The position numbers and the translations under genes were made by a program. Shown piece by piece: positions 34,478-46,725 of a stretch of DNA of 64,000 nt. The notes beneath the pieces were generated by a model, which was not told where the DNA came from, did no database searches, and saw only the letters and a program-made list of their open reading frames with translations. This DNA is from Solen grandis (Eukaryota > Mollusca > Bivalvia > Adapedonta > Solenidae), in NCBI GenBank assembly GCA_021229015.1, contig CM037788.1, positions 52,149,369-52,213,368 of the forward strand, in the 5' to 3' direction. How positions within the stretch are numbered: position 1 is the first letter of the stretch; every line of letters begins with the position of its first letter.

Positions 34478-34660
34478 TACAGTTTAACCCGTATTAGAGG
34501 CCACTTGTATTAAACGGTCAGTCTGTAATAAGCGGTCAGTATCAATATGGCAAAACTAGCATTTTTTTGACATTTTTAACCTCCATGTAGCGGTTACCTC
34601 TGCTAAGCGTCCACTTTCTCTTGTTCTCTTGACCGACCGCTTAGGACAGGGTTGATTGTA
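34478..34660. mobile_element. 182-bp MITE, copy 2
   Basis: Starts TACAGTTTAACCCGTATTAG and ends GACCGCTTAGGACAGGGTTG ATTGTA. It aligns along its full length with 30042-30222 (AGCGGTCAGT, AACTAGCATTTTTTTGAC, GTAGCGGTTACCTCTGCTAA). The two copies have diverged moderately, so neither insertion is new. Confidence 0.8.
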
Positions 34661-37110
34661 GTTCTATTAGAAAATGTGTTTTTTTAAGTCGCGAAACAAA
34701 ATATATATGAATAAATTGACTGTTTACAACGAGAGTGAGCAGAAACTACGATTGTCGAAAATACTCAGTCTCAAATATCATCACGACATATCCAGTCTTT
34801 CTATAATATGCCCCAGTCAAATTATTCATATCTAAAACTTTTAAGCATCCCAACAGGTGTAAAATCCATTTTTGTCTCCCCCTTGGGAATTAGATAAAGC
34901 AATACATAGATTACAACAATATCGTTTTGATATTTTGGCGCCATGCTGATGCAAATCAAACGTTTGGCCTTCTGTAAGAAACATTGTTAACAAATGCGAC
35001 TTGGATTAATGGAAAAGGTAACAACATTTGTTTCCTCTATAATGTTACGTTGATTGTAATTACTGTCAATTGCATCATCTTTAATCTTTTTTGTTTAGCA
35101 TCACTGTTTTGATTAAACTAACTAATGCAATATGACATAAAACTAAGCGATTTATTTAGGTTAATAATTAATCAAAATATAGTGTGAAGCGAAATTAAGT
35201 ATGTAAATTTAATTAGAGTAAATTTAATCTTTACTGAATCGCGTATTGGAAAATCATCAAAACATATTCAACATTAAATTACATAAAAAAAATAAGTTAT
35301 CACTGACTTCCGACGTATACATGTACTGTGTATTTATCCATTACTATATGACTTTACTATCATATGTTTTTCACATAATATTAAATGTTAGCAGACTGAT
35401 GAAAAAAAGAAGTTTTGAAGTATTTTATATGTAATTCCCACAGACATTGTCAGTGCGGACGTGTGGGTCGAACCAACGTCATTGTTACTAACATTGGGTG
35501 TTTTGATTGGAATAGTTCTGACACGCCATAGGAACATTATTCTCAAAGACCTCTATGTTAGCACTTGATAAATGACAGATTTGCTTATTGGGCATGTGTC
35601 CTAAACCTGTGATAAAGCAGTTTAGATATGGTCACGTGATTTTTTCCGCTTAAACCGGTTAACGCTCTCACAGACAACAGATAGATTGCATGTTATGTAG
35701 GTATAATATCAAAGCTTATCAGTATCCAATTAAATATTTGGATAACTTTATCGACAGCTTAAGGAATTACAAGAAGAATTTCCAGAAAGTAACCACGAGA
35801 CCGTGGACAAAATGATAAAATGATGTTTATGTTGAAATATGTTCTAAATACTGAAATCTATCATTCTTTAAATATCAATTAGTCATTCGCTATTGATAAA
35901 AGCGAGGGAGTATATTTATCTCGATATATACTTCTTTCCTAAATGTCTGTTATCATGCACACCTTCTCTAAAACTAAAGCGAAATTGCGTGTTAATCAGT
36001 AGTTAAGAACAAGATGCATTATTCGTACTGCTGGAATCTTATTCTCGTATGTTCTTAGACAAACTATCAATGTTTAATCACAAATAAATCCATAATTAAT
36101 TGTGAGTCTATCCTGGCTTACACTGAAAAAAGGACACATTTATGTCTGCTGGTAAAAAAATTGCAGCCATAACAAAAGGTTGTTTATTTGATTTAATTTA
36201 TAGTGACGAAAATTGTGTTATTAAAAAAAATATAATATAGCCCTTTAACAGTTGTTGTTCTTGGGGTATTTTAATTGCCAATGGCTATTCATTTAAAACC
36301 ATGTTCGAGTAAAGATTCCGGAAATAAAAAGCATTTTGACATACATTTATCCTTTATTGAAGATGCATGTTAATTGAGCTGAGCTTATATTCTTCATGTT
36401 TCTGTAACCAGCTACTGTCGCATGGATCACCGATAAGCCTGGCTCAAAGCACAGGAAGTCCTCTAGTGACATACAATTGGGCGAGGCGTTGATAGATAAA
36501 CTATGAAAAATGAAACGCTGTACTTTGAAATAAAAAGCAAAACAAAATTCTTGGAATAAGATTCTTTAATCTTCTTCCTTATGCTACATATGCCCGAAAT
36601 AAATTCATCTGTTTCAAGGAACTACGAAAAAATGCATATTGCGAATCGATTGGCAATAATGGGTTGCTATGGCAACATTAAATGCAATCAATCTTTAGGC
36701 TAAAATACAAAAGCACAGGAAGATCGATTGCTCATATATCACACCAATTTGCTCGTCATATTTTAAGTAGAATGACTACACCCAGTGAATTTACATAAAA
36801 TACATTTATTTCTGCAGTATTCTGCACGCAATAAAAAGAATGGATATTCTACCCGTCTTTGATGGTACTTGGAGTCATAAAGACTGAGTATTGAGTAAAC
36901 GTTTGTTTGTATAACACTTGTTTATTATCAGCCATTTGTCCACGTATTTGTCCTTATATAGAAGCAAGAGGATAAGCACTAAAAACATGAGAAAAGTCTG
37001 TTGTGGTCCGGTGTGTTCATAAATATGTAATCAAATAAAAAAAAAAACATTTTTTTTTTTAATTTTTTGTGTCGTACCTAAACAAGTAAGAATGGAAGAA
37101 TATAATCATC
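34661..37110. other. Gene-free stretch
   Basis: No exon or repeat is supported. At 35440-35700 a slightly GC-richer part holds the E-box palindrome TCACGTGA (35632) near TGATAA and TGACAG words. This could be regulatory but is unproven. Confidence 0.4.
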
Positions 37111-37290
37111 AGGGCACCGTGGTCCAGTGGTAAAGTACCCGACTGTGGATAAAAGGTTTGTGGATTCGAATCAATGGAATTGGAAGCAATGATTTGTCGT
37201 GACATTTTCGCAAAATACTGGTTCAATCCAGGGCCAGTCTAAAGAGATTAGTATAAGGTGCAAGATTGTATTCTCTAATCGACGTAAAAT
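37111..37290 (+). mobile_element. tRNA-derived SINE, family C
   Basis: The head has GGCACCGTGGTCCAGTGGTA (A-box side), GACTGTGGAT in the anticodon region and TGTGGATTCGAATCAATGG (B-box side). A body of about 100 bp follows, ending in TAAAATAAATAACTT. A second head of this type, GTGGTCCAGTGGT, lies on the minus strand at 58807-58858. Mismatches in the acceptor and T stems rule out a functional tRNA. Confidence 0.6.
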
Positions 37291-40280
37291 AAATAACTTA
37301 AGAATTTTACTGTTTGTAATTCAACCTTTTTAGAGGTCGCACATATTCAATGAAAACAGTGTAGTAATTATTTCAACAATGACGTCAGCATGTCAACCGG
37401 TTCAATATACCACATAAAAGTTTTATACCTTAGTACTCCTGATATATAATTCATAAAGCCTATTTCGAGAAAATTCTGCAAAAGATGAAAGAATATCGTT
37501 ACTGTCGAAACAAGTTCATCGTTTGCTAACTCGCTAATATAGCTGACGTTAAATAAATAACCGCTTTCCCGCCAATGTTATGGGTCCCAAAACATCAATA
37601 TCCTAGGACACTTTTAGATTCAGATACGGGAAAAGAAATCCCCATAGTATTGCTAAATTACTAAATCTATAAATGTTTTAGACTGAAATTATATGTACAT
37701 AATTGCAGTCCCTAAACTATTTATTAATTCAGTGAAGCAAGTGATTACCAGATATTGTTTCTTTGTTGCAAATTTCAAAAATATAAAAGCATGACCCTAA
37801 AATCAAACAGTTCAGTTATTAAGTTTTCTCATCAAGGAATCGGAGTTCGAGCATGTTAATTACCTCAGTTGTTTGTCTATTATTTGATGACCCAACACTT
37901 TGTCTACTGACACTAAATGAAACACCTATCATGTGCATTTTGCATTCATTTAAACTAAAAAGACGATACATGTAACATTTGTCAACTAGAGGCTAACTTT
38001 AAAAAATCTTTAAAAGTAAAAATTAAATATGCAGGTATATTTCATCATCAAATGTCTTAAGGTCTACTTTATGTTAAATGATAAATGAATTAGGGAAATG
38101 ATTAATAACAGACCACACACATAATAGGAGATGCGCCGCTACTTCTAAATATATCTGTGTATAATAACCAGTATGAAACCAACCTATATTTGCCTCATCA
38201 GCACAATTCGGTAAAACAGTTACATTTATATTTCGCAACAAAGCGACATGAAAGAAGAAAAAATCCTAGTATTATGTCTAGAAAAAAGTAGGCGAAGCAT
38301 ATATTTGTATATTTATAAAGCCATAAACCAAGGTTCGATTTATTCCCGAGTTCAGGAAAAGGGTTTATGAAGGACATCTGGTTTAGTGCGCGAGTTCATA
38401 TCAGTTTGTTCTTGTATTGATTATAATACCTGGATTACAAATATTCGTCTCGGAATTCGCCGTTCCGTCCGGTAATGATAGTTTCCAACTTTAGTTCCAG
38501 AACTGCATACCGCCCATAGAGCCATTGTTCAAGATACGTGCAGCCATTGTGTTGAGATATCTTCGGGGAATTCAATCAAAGAGAACGTGACAACTGTCGA
38601 TTTTTTTTAGATACGTGTATTTTCACTTCTGTATGTGAAACGTCCTTGAGTAGGTAGTAGGTTATTAGGAATGTTCCCGATATTTTGAAGAGTATTACAA
38701 CATAATTCAAAATAACCATTTCAAAATCTCACGAAAAAGTCCTATCATATATAACAGCCAAAGATTGAAATGCGAACCTATCTTAGTATGCGTCAAAGCA
38801 GATGGTTGAACATGCACCAAAAGCAAAACTTCGAACATATTCTGAAATTGAACACCGGCTGATTAAATATTCTTCCGGATACGCTTTATTTATTATATAA
38901 ATTATTTCGTTCACATTCAATTATGTAGAAATTACCGGGAAATCGATATAACTTATCAATATTTCCTCTCCCTCGGCCACGAAACATTTTCTTTAGTCAA
39001 AAACTGACGATATATAATATTTTGATTTCTTATTTATGGGCGGTAATTTTGTTTTCTTTGAACTATAATTGATTTTTGAACGCTAACGTTATAATTTATG
39101 AAAGTACGTACAATCTGTAAAGATGTAGAAAGAAATTAAATATGTTGAGACATATTTAACAAATAAGGTTTTCTAAAATTGAATCGCACTTAGATATTCT
39201 GCCATTGTTTGCCAGATATGAAATTACACCACCATTATACCGAATGCTCAATCGTGAGTTTAGCGCGACAACTTTTATAATGAAATTAAACCTTTCCCTT
39301 TCTGCGCTGTATTGATTATTTCAAGTTTTATTGTTATACTTTAATTCAAAAAAAATGTTTTAGATTAGAGAGACACTGATCTGATTATATCATATCAAAG
39401 TATTTTCAAAATAATAAAACTCACTCACTCACACTTAAGGATGGGTCATTAATATTTTATTAGAAAATTATCCTCTCAGAAATCATATGCATACATTTTG
39501 AATAACGGTACTTTATGCCATTATACTTCGCATTGCTACCTTGGTAGTTCATTTTTCCTACAATTTCTTTTCAGTAAAGTGTAAATATACTTATTTTTAG
39601 TTTTTCAATTTTCGGGTAAAAATAACAAATTCCGAATCACAATTTTGTTCGATTAATACAATATTGGGTTTTATAAAAGGAATTCGTGTATTTTGATTGT
39701 TGTTTCCCCTGAATAGCGAATAAAACTTATTGTTTTTAATTTGATAACAGAAGGCTATGCAAAACGTCATGTCGGACCCCTGCTGTTCGCATACTATCAA
39801 GTGCGTGATTGTTTTGCTCGTCTGTTTTCTTGTTCTTCGTCTTGATGAAATACATTAAACAACAGAAAGACCGTATTTTATTAGATCAGACTAGAAAGGC
39901 TGTGTTTTTATTATTTAAGTATTGTAAACTACGAAACTGAACAATTCATTGGAATTATTGAACCCGGAACAAGATGCAGGAATCAGACATTTGAACTGTT
40001 TTCATCCTCATAATGTTTTCAGCAAAAACACATGAAAACAAATAGCAAATTGCAACATGAAAAATTATGTTAGTCAATTAAATAATAATACATTCTTCAG
40101 TACTAAACATACAATATCAACGATTTACTTCTTACATTTCTGTTAACTATTTGCGTATGCTGTATATTTGTAAATTTCTAAATGTGGCATTGAACATGCG
40201 TAAGTTTTATGCTATTGAAGATATGTTATTTAAAAAGTCCAGATAGTTGAACTGACCCCTGCAGGAGACCCCAAAAGATC

Positions 40281-40281
<1 letters not shown>
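37291..40281. other. Gene-free, repeat-poor stretch
   Basis: 3 kb without recognised features, apart from a perfect CRE palindrome TGACGTCA at 37380-37387. Confidence 0.5.

Positions 40282-40319
<38 letters not shown>
40282..40319. repeat. (CA)n microsatellite
   Basis: About 19 CA units. Confidence 0.95.
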
Positions 40320-40321
<2 letters not shown>

Positions 40322-41270
40322 TCACCCTATAGAATTTACGTTACAATGTGCTGATATGGCGGAATCCAACTTACATTTTTTCACCTTGAAGCAACTCGTC
40401 TAATTACATACATTAATCAGTTTCGTAATTATGATCAACAATCACTGCTAGCAAACAAATGAAATTATCGCATTTTCCCCAGTCAACATCCACTTGGAAA
40501 AGTAACGGACACGTTGTGTACTGTGATCGATTTCTTAAATAGCACCCACATAAAAAAGAATGCTTATCGTTTGAAAGATTTTGCATTCAATTTTAAAGCT
40601 TATTGTCTATTTATTGTGTGTTCACACATATGCGCTGTTTATGTTTAAACAAAATACCTTACCCACTAAAATTCCGACTTATATACTCATTGTTCATTTT
40701 AATACAAATTCAGGAAATATTCCCTATAGGATTTGCCTAATCAATCATATTTCATGAAATCAAAGAAATTCACAGGCAAGAGAATTAACTAGTAACTCGG
40801 AGAAGCCATTTTTTTTTGTTATTTTTTTCTTTTACTTGCAAATAATTCATCATGTCTGTCCAGCTCCAACTCATTCCGTTTTCTTTAATAATGAAAAAAA
40901 AGGCCAAGTAAAATGTATTGAATGGTATCTTTAACACTTAGAAAAATACTCATAGGAAGTGATATCAAGCAATTTTTCACATCCAAAGAAAGGCCATTGG
41001 ATGAAACGTTGGTAGTTAGAAAATTTGACTGAAATCGATTTTAATGTGATATCATGAGACATAATGGCAATGATGATATGATGTTACTAAAAATAGAACA
41101 CAATTTTCACATTATCATTATTCCCCAAAAATATATCAATTTACTTACATGTAATAAGTACCAATATCAATAAAAATACCCTAGACGGTGACGTTATGCA
41201 GATGACTATATGCTCACAAACAAATCCTTAACGATGTCAGTAAGTAACATACAATCAAAGAGATTTACGA
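40320..41270. other. Gene-free stretch
   Basis: Nothing recognised. Confidence 0.5.
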
Positions 41271-41600
41271 TCATTCCTTCCTTGTTTGATACCGACCGTG
41301 CCGACATGTGAACCGGTAACAAGACAGCTGTAAGGCTTTGCGCAGCGCAATCATGTGGGTCACGAAATCGCCAGTATTGGTGACTATATTTATAAAACTT
41401 TTATGACGCTTTTCGTGCCCGTTTCTTGTCAAAGCAAACAGATTTATTACATATTTATCGTTACAAGATTTGCCCTCGTGTGTCTTGGCCCTGATGCCTA
41501 TAGCCACCAAGGCATCCTTTATCTTTTCTTTCTGCGCCTTATCCGCTTTGAATTTCTTTAATCTATCTTTCGTGATTTCATCTCCTGTCTCTGTGTTCAC
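41271..41600 (-). CDS. Candidate terminal exon, unknown protein
   Basis: The longest non-repetitive ORF with coding-like composition, up to 109 codons on the minus strand. A good acceptor precedes it: CTATTATTTTTGTGAACACAG just upstream of the TGDEITKDRLKKF part (exon start about 41590). The N-terminal part is charged and probably helical (KKFKADKAQKEKIKDALVAI). The C-terminal part has CNDKYVINLFALTRNGHEKR and ends CRHGRYQTRKE before a TGA. GC is clearly higher than the flanks. I recognise no family. A decayed mobile-element ORF is the main alternative. No poly(A) signal is obvious in the next 200 bp. Confidence 0.35.
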   Translation of the reverse strand: MNTETGDEITKDRLKKFKADKAQKEKIKDALVAIGIRAKTHEGKSCNDKYVINLFALTRNGHEKRHKSFINIVTNTGDFVTHMIALRKALQLSCYRFTCRHGRYQTRKE

Positions 41601-42484
41601 AAAAATAATAGTTTGAGTGCTCAGTCCATATATTTTGCAATGCAGGTTTATATATGTATCTTTTACAATATATCATGAGTTTGTGTCGGTCATTAACCAG
41701 TATATAGCTTTCGGTAAGTAACAATAACAAGAACTACAATTATAAAAAAATAATGAAATGAAAATAATAATATAAACATAATATGCAAAAATGCATAATA
41801 AAAAATCTATAAAAAATAGAAAATAAGATAAACAACAACAAACAGAAGTCCTCAGCATAATCACATTAATAGTTCATGTTACAAATCCTTGACATTTTAA
41901 ACTAAAGTAAAAATAACCGAACAAAATTAACACAGATATCATTGATATTATTAAAAAGTGATATGAACCACAATTATTCTCATCACTAGATGAATATATA
42001 AAGTTTACCGTCGAAGATTGATAATATTTTCATGGCCATTAAATTATTCACAAAAATGTTTCAAATGTAATCAACAGCTCTCTAGTGAAAACTGATATCA
42101 TGTTGATTCCATGTAAATGGATTACAACTGTAAAATGAATTTATGTCGCAGAAAATGTGATTGTTTCACCGATTCTGTGTCATTTAATATAAAACGTATA
42201 ATATTTATCTATCATTTCAATAACAAATATGATATTAACATTAAATTATTTATTGAAAAATGTTCTTTTCTCCCCAGTGGGTTTTCAATTATTCATTAAT
42301 ATCTAATAAAATCAGCAAAGTCACACAATATCTTATTTAATACTTTATGGTATAAATCAATTCTTGATTGAAGTTTGCATTAAGCTTAGTATGTAAAACG
42401 AGCTATCTTTATAATCTTTAATCCTTTTAGAGGGATGATAATCAAAACAAAATAGCCAGCATTTAAAGACAAAGTCATGAAATT
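41601..42484. other. Gene-free stretch
   Basis: Very AT-rich; nothing recognised. Confidence 0.5.
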
Positions 42485-42494
42485 GAAACTCACC

Positions 42495-42551
42495 TAACCC
42501 GGACCGTAAATTCTGTCGAGCGACCGTTAATTCCCCTTTATCATAGCACAA
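42495..42551 (-). CDS. Candidate short first exon with a strong donor
   Basis: On the minus strand ATGTGCTATGATAAAGGGGA opens a frame reading MCYDKGELTVARQNLRSGL. It then meets TTAG followed by GTGAGTTTC, a textbook 5' splice site at about 42494. The GC-richer block upstream (42560-42745) could be its promoter. No downstream exon was matched; the ORF at 41271-41600 is on the same strand about 0.9 kb further on and could in principle be one. Confidence 0.2.
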
Positions 42552-42559
42552 ATATTGGT

Positions 42560-42745
42560 TGGTTCATTTTACTGCACGCTATACGCGATGTTCACTTGGC
42601 CTATCACCAATAAAGCCTCTATTCACACGGAGCGCATGAGAGCGAGCTCGCGGTAGGTCAGACGCTCGTTCATACAGAGATAAACAGCGCTGAAGCGACG
42701 TGGGCGGTACTTGACAAGTTACAGCCAATAAAAGCTGCGATATCC
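42560..42745 (-). promoter_or_regulatory. CpG-richer block, possible promoter
   Basis: A local island of GC- and CpG-rich sequence (GGAGCGCATGAGAGCGAGCT, GAAGCGACGTGGGCGG) in AT-rich DNA. On the minus strand it has CCGCCCAC and an inverted CCAAT word, TTATTGGCTG (near 42725). It lies directly upstream of the minus-strand candidate exon. It may instead be a repeat end; CATTCACACGGAGCG-like ends occur in some DNA transposons. Confidence 0.3.
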
Positions 42746-43152
42746 CAGACAGGAATAATTAAATATTTTCAGCTAATAGATTCGTGTGGTTTATGCCCTT
42801 TGAAACACGTTTTCCTCTTTAAATACCTAATTTTGCATGCAGAGTATATACCGAACTATATATGATATATTAAATATCACATAAGTTGTGAAAATTTGCA
42901 ATACAGTTATACATATGTGCTTTTTTCTTTTTAAAATTTTATCGATTATTCACATGACATGCTTTTAGGCACGTGCGTTATTGTTTATTGTTTTCTTTTT
43001 CATTTTATAGTCATGAATATGCCAGAAATTCTTAACTGAATACGCAAAACTGTATATTAACCAGTCATTTTAGGACAGAAACTCTTCAAACACAATAGTC
43101 TGAGTTGAAACTGAATTCAGATTCGCTTTAAATTGATATAAATTTATTTACG

Positions 43153-43187
<35 letters not shown>

Positions 43188-43266
43188 AATCTTTCAACTG
43201 TCTACCCTTATCTTAAGCATATGCTTAATCAATACAGTGGTCAATATACTGCTATGTACACAGTTA

Positions 43267-43302
<36 letters not shown>

Positions 43303-43671
43303 AAATCACAATAAAGACGTTTTCCCATTATTATTCTAATTTTTTTCTCTCCACATATTTGCTAATTTCCCATGCACGTTAAAGACGCAGGTAAGGACTA
43401 ATTTACAATGCCCCCAGGCAATACGTTTTATCTAGCCAACGGCGGTGCCTATATTGAAATAAAACAGAACATCAAAGGCATCAAATTAATTCGTTCAATT
43501 AAGTAAAGTTATGAATTTTCTTATGACATTATATCATTGTTTAAGCCCCTTTCTACATTATTTTCACTGTCTTTCTAGTACCATGTTCGAAATTGATTTA
43601 ACAATGAATACTTTGGTCTTGCATCTCTTCCAAGTCACTCTCTTTTTTCTATCCTATACGCATTATAGATA
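42746..43671. repeat. Stretch with (CA)n and poly-A tracts
   Basis: (CA)n at 43154-43184 and an A32 run at 43268-43299. The A run is not preceded by an obvious retrotransposon 3' end. The rest is unrecognised. Confidence 0.8.
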
Positions 43672-44560
43672 GATAGTTGGATATTTTATTTGCAATCCAA
43701 TAGGCATATAGGCTCATAAGGTACAATGTCTTCTTATAATGGCAAGAGAGTGCAGTTTTACAATCATATATACATATCATATTATAAACAAAGTATTTAA
43801 ACTGGTTATGTAATCAAGATAAATAAACAACATGTTATATTCTTTTCTTTCTTTTTTTTGTAATCTATTAAAAATTTGGAAAAAAGAAGATCAACGGAGA
43901 AGGTATCATTTCTTATTCCTGATAATAATAATAAATATATAAACTAAAAAAAATCGAAATCAAATTAACAAAATACTTACATAATATTATACCATAAAAC
44001 AAAACACTTTGATTTTACCGAAAGCGAAATACATCAAAGATGTTTTAAAACAATAGCATTTTATTTACATTCAACAAAACCTCCTTAGTTTTTTCGAAAG
44101 CGAAACTTTAAGGATGGCTTGTTTGTATTTTAATATATGCGAAATGAGAGAGAGAGAGAGAGAGAAATGATAACACAATAGAAAACTACATAGAGAAAAA
44201 AAAAATTGGATTATAAATAGGCATAGTATGTGTAATTGCTAATTCTTTTGAGTAATTTTTAATTTACGAATTTTTGCATATTTGCTCTAGTCGTAAAATA
44301 TTTTGCTATGTATTTTTTCTTAAATCATTATATATCTTACATTCAATTACAAAATGATATTCATCCTCAAAAACCCTACATTCTTTGCATAATCTTACAT
44401 TTATGGGTGTTTTTATAACACTTGTAATACATATTTTTTCCTCTACACATGAATGCAGACATGTCGTCACATGATATTTTTTAAAACTTTCAAGCCGATA
44501 GCGCAAAAATAGAATAGGGGATAGTATGTAATATATATAGAGAGAGTCTTAATGACTCTT
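43672..44560 (-). pseudogene. LINE 3' fragment (reverse-transcriptase C-terminus and 3' UTR)
   Basis: On the minus strand the open segment 44306-44506 reads YRLESFKKYHVTTCLHSCVE, then RLCKECRVFEDEYHFVIECK and IYNDLRKNT. C..C....EDEYHF...C..Y.dLR is the zinc-knuckle-like C-terminal motif of many invertebrate non-LTR reverse-transcriptase proteins. After a frame change it continues with KYFTTRANMQKFVN, which also fits. The element then runs through an AT-rich 3' UTR to ATTGTACCTTATGAGCCTAT and GCAAATAAAATATCCAAC next to (TAGA)n at about 43672, a typical LINE tail. The 5' part, endonuclease and catalytic domain are absent, as in 5'-truncated copies. Inactive. The clade is not decided. Confidence 0.6.
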
Positions 44561-44756
44561 GTTACCATTTTATACATATATCACCAAAAGACAGTATTAT
44601 ATGTAACGTTTACGTTATGATAAGTCTGCTTTCGGGTCTAAAAACAACACAATGGCACTAAAGTTGAGAAGCGCATGCGGTTGGTGTGTGTTTTTTTTAA
44701 AATTTTATTTTTCATTCAACCTGGTTCTGTAAAATAATTATCATAATGCTAAATAT
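44561..44756. other. Spacer
   Basis: Nothing recognised. Confidence 0.5.
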
Positions 44757-44882
44757 AATGTTGTTGTTGTTGGAATTTACTGTCGCTACGACAATATTTT
44801 GATCAAATAATGACGACTAGATAATTTCAGCAGGAGGAAACCCGAATGCATAAAGGCAACCGGGTAGAACTACGATAGGCTA
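44757..44882 (-). mobile_element. SINE family B (CAA-tailed), diverged copy
   Basis: Plus-strand reading: (TTG)n, then AATTTACTGTCGCTACGACA, ATATTTTGATCAAATAATGACG, GCAGGAGGAAACCCGAATGC and CAACCGGGTAGAACTACGAT. Same order as 22189 and 52246 with about 25% differences by eye, so an old insertion. Confidence 0.7.
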
Positions 44883-45173
44883 TGTATGCTTACCAAAAGG
44901 ATAACAAATATGATTAAACACACAAAAATAGATTTTGACAAGAAAATTAAAAATATTCTGAGCAGAGTTCGAAGTAACGCCCTTACTTTTAACGCCTGAA
45001 GAAAATAAATTGTTTTGTAGATCAACTGCGTTGTGAATAATACTAACGAATTGTCATAAATTAGGCCACGACATTCCGGGATTTTTTTCCTGACATCATT
45101 TATCATATAATATGTTACTGTTAATGTTGTGCAATGTAAGTTATCATGGGTTTCAAGAGGGAAAAATATCTGA
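44883..45173. other. Spacer
   Basis: AT-rich. The minus-strand ORF at 44870-45106 is hydrophobic and low in complexity; not called. Confidence 0.45.
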
Positions 45174-45242
45174 TTTCGCCCGGGGAACTAACCATGGGAT
45201 TCGGATTAGCAAGCCGACGCTCTCACCGAGGAGCAATTCCCG
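45174..45242 (-). mobile_element. tRNA-like SINE head remnant (family D)
   Basis: On the minus strand TTGCTCCTCGGTGAGAGCGT and CGGCTTGCTAATCCGAATCC look like the D-arm and anticodon arm of a tRNA with a GCT anticodon (Ser-like). GGTTAGTTCCCCGG stands at the B-box position. Too many stem mismatches for a working tRNA. No clear body or tail follows. Confidence 0.45.
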
Positions 45243-46725
45243 AAGTGGTGCTGTTGAAAGTGTACCGATCACTACACACACGAATGTGTAATCAGGACAT
45301 GCGTATCATTAAGAGAGAGGGAGAGGGGGAGAGAATGCACGCATTTTATAAAAGAAACATTTTCAATGATTTCATACAGCATGGTTAGAAAAACAGTGCA
45401 CGTGAAAGTAGGTCATGTAAACAGAGCCAAAATTGTCTTGATGTTACGATTTACAAAAAAGGACGAAATAACCTTTTCACAGAAAAGATTTTTCTGCCTA
45501 GGATGCTTCCAAAACAGCGATCTTAATTGGTTATTCTCATATAAGTTAATAGCATTCATGGGATCAATGTGTGGTTTCTGGCTTGGCAAAGGATTTACTA
45601 CACAGAAAACAAGAACCATACCCTTTGTATTGATACGGATTCTTTGTTTTCTTCGCAGTTTCTTATAGAAAATTCCTATCTTATATCCGGCCGTCCGAGG
45701 GCGAGCCGGAAAAATAAAAAGGGGACAAAACTCTTGAAAAAGCCAAGAGGGTAACACACCTTGCAATGGTGAAGGCTATCTATCAATGCTTATTGATAAC
45801 TATCCCTAAAAGTCTTCTAGTAAAGATACTTAACTATTTTCATTTCTTGAAAAAACGGAATGGGGCGCGATGGAACACCGCGCGTAGTTTATTCAGTCTC
45901 ATTTAGCTTTGTGAAGCAAAGGTTTATAGCTACTGCAATAACATTCCCACAACATCTACCTATATTCATACTATGTCAAAATGTTCGCCATTCCCTTTGA
46001 TATCATAAAGCTAACTTGAAAACATAATTATGAATTCCAAACAAATTACGCACATTCTTGCCCTGAACCCAATTCCAAATTTTAGCATCAAAAACAAGAC
46101 AAAAAAGTTTACTGTAACACCTCGTGTGCAATAGAAACATTAACCAAAACCTTCAAGGAAATAAGGAACCAAATGCTATACCTACGTTATTTCTGGCACC
46201 GTAAATCACAGTTTTTACCACAAGTTTTGCTCATATGGCATTGCTTTTCATCATATTGTTTCAATCTAAACATTTGTGACCCTGTTCTGTGCACTCCATC
46301 AGGATCTAAAACAGCTAAATGATGACTTAAATAGTTGCGGCGTGCTTGTTATAAAAAGGGAAACCCACAGTAAAACAAATTGTCAGTAAATGGTCGTAAA
46401 CATGAACTGAGCTCGGTTCTTATAATGTACTAAACAATCCTGGCAATGCTGAACAATCACATTGTGCTAATTTTGTTATTTTCCATCGCAGGCAAATGTT
46501 CTCGGCTCGGCGCTATCGTAACTTTCACACAGAGGAAAGACCGATCTGTTTCCTCACGTCCTCACCTGGCTCGAATTCCACCAACTTAGTAATACTTAAA
46601 TATTTAAGAGCAAATTCCACTGCTGTTGTTTCTCTAATAAAAATGCCCAAATGTTTAATTTCTTAACAAACACCGTTAGTTATTAAGGTCAAAATTCATG
46701 TCAGCGTAGTCATATACTTGAAATC
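45243..46725. other. Gene-free stretch
   Basis: Overlapping ORFs at 45366-45668 (+) and 45413-45766 (-) are open on both strands without family features. The block may be a decayed repeat. Nothing else is recognised. Confidence 0.4.

Noticed and set aside
45366..45766. 100- and 117-codon ORFs on opposite strands
   Set aside because: Both strands open over the same DNA; no domain; more likely a decayed repeat.
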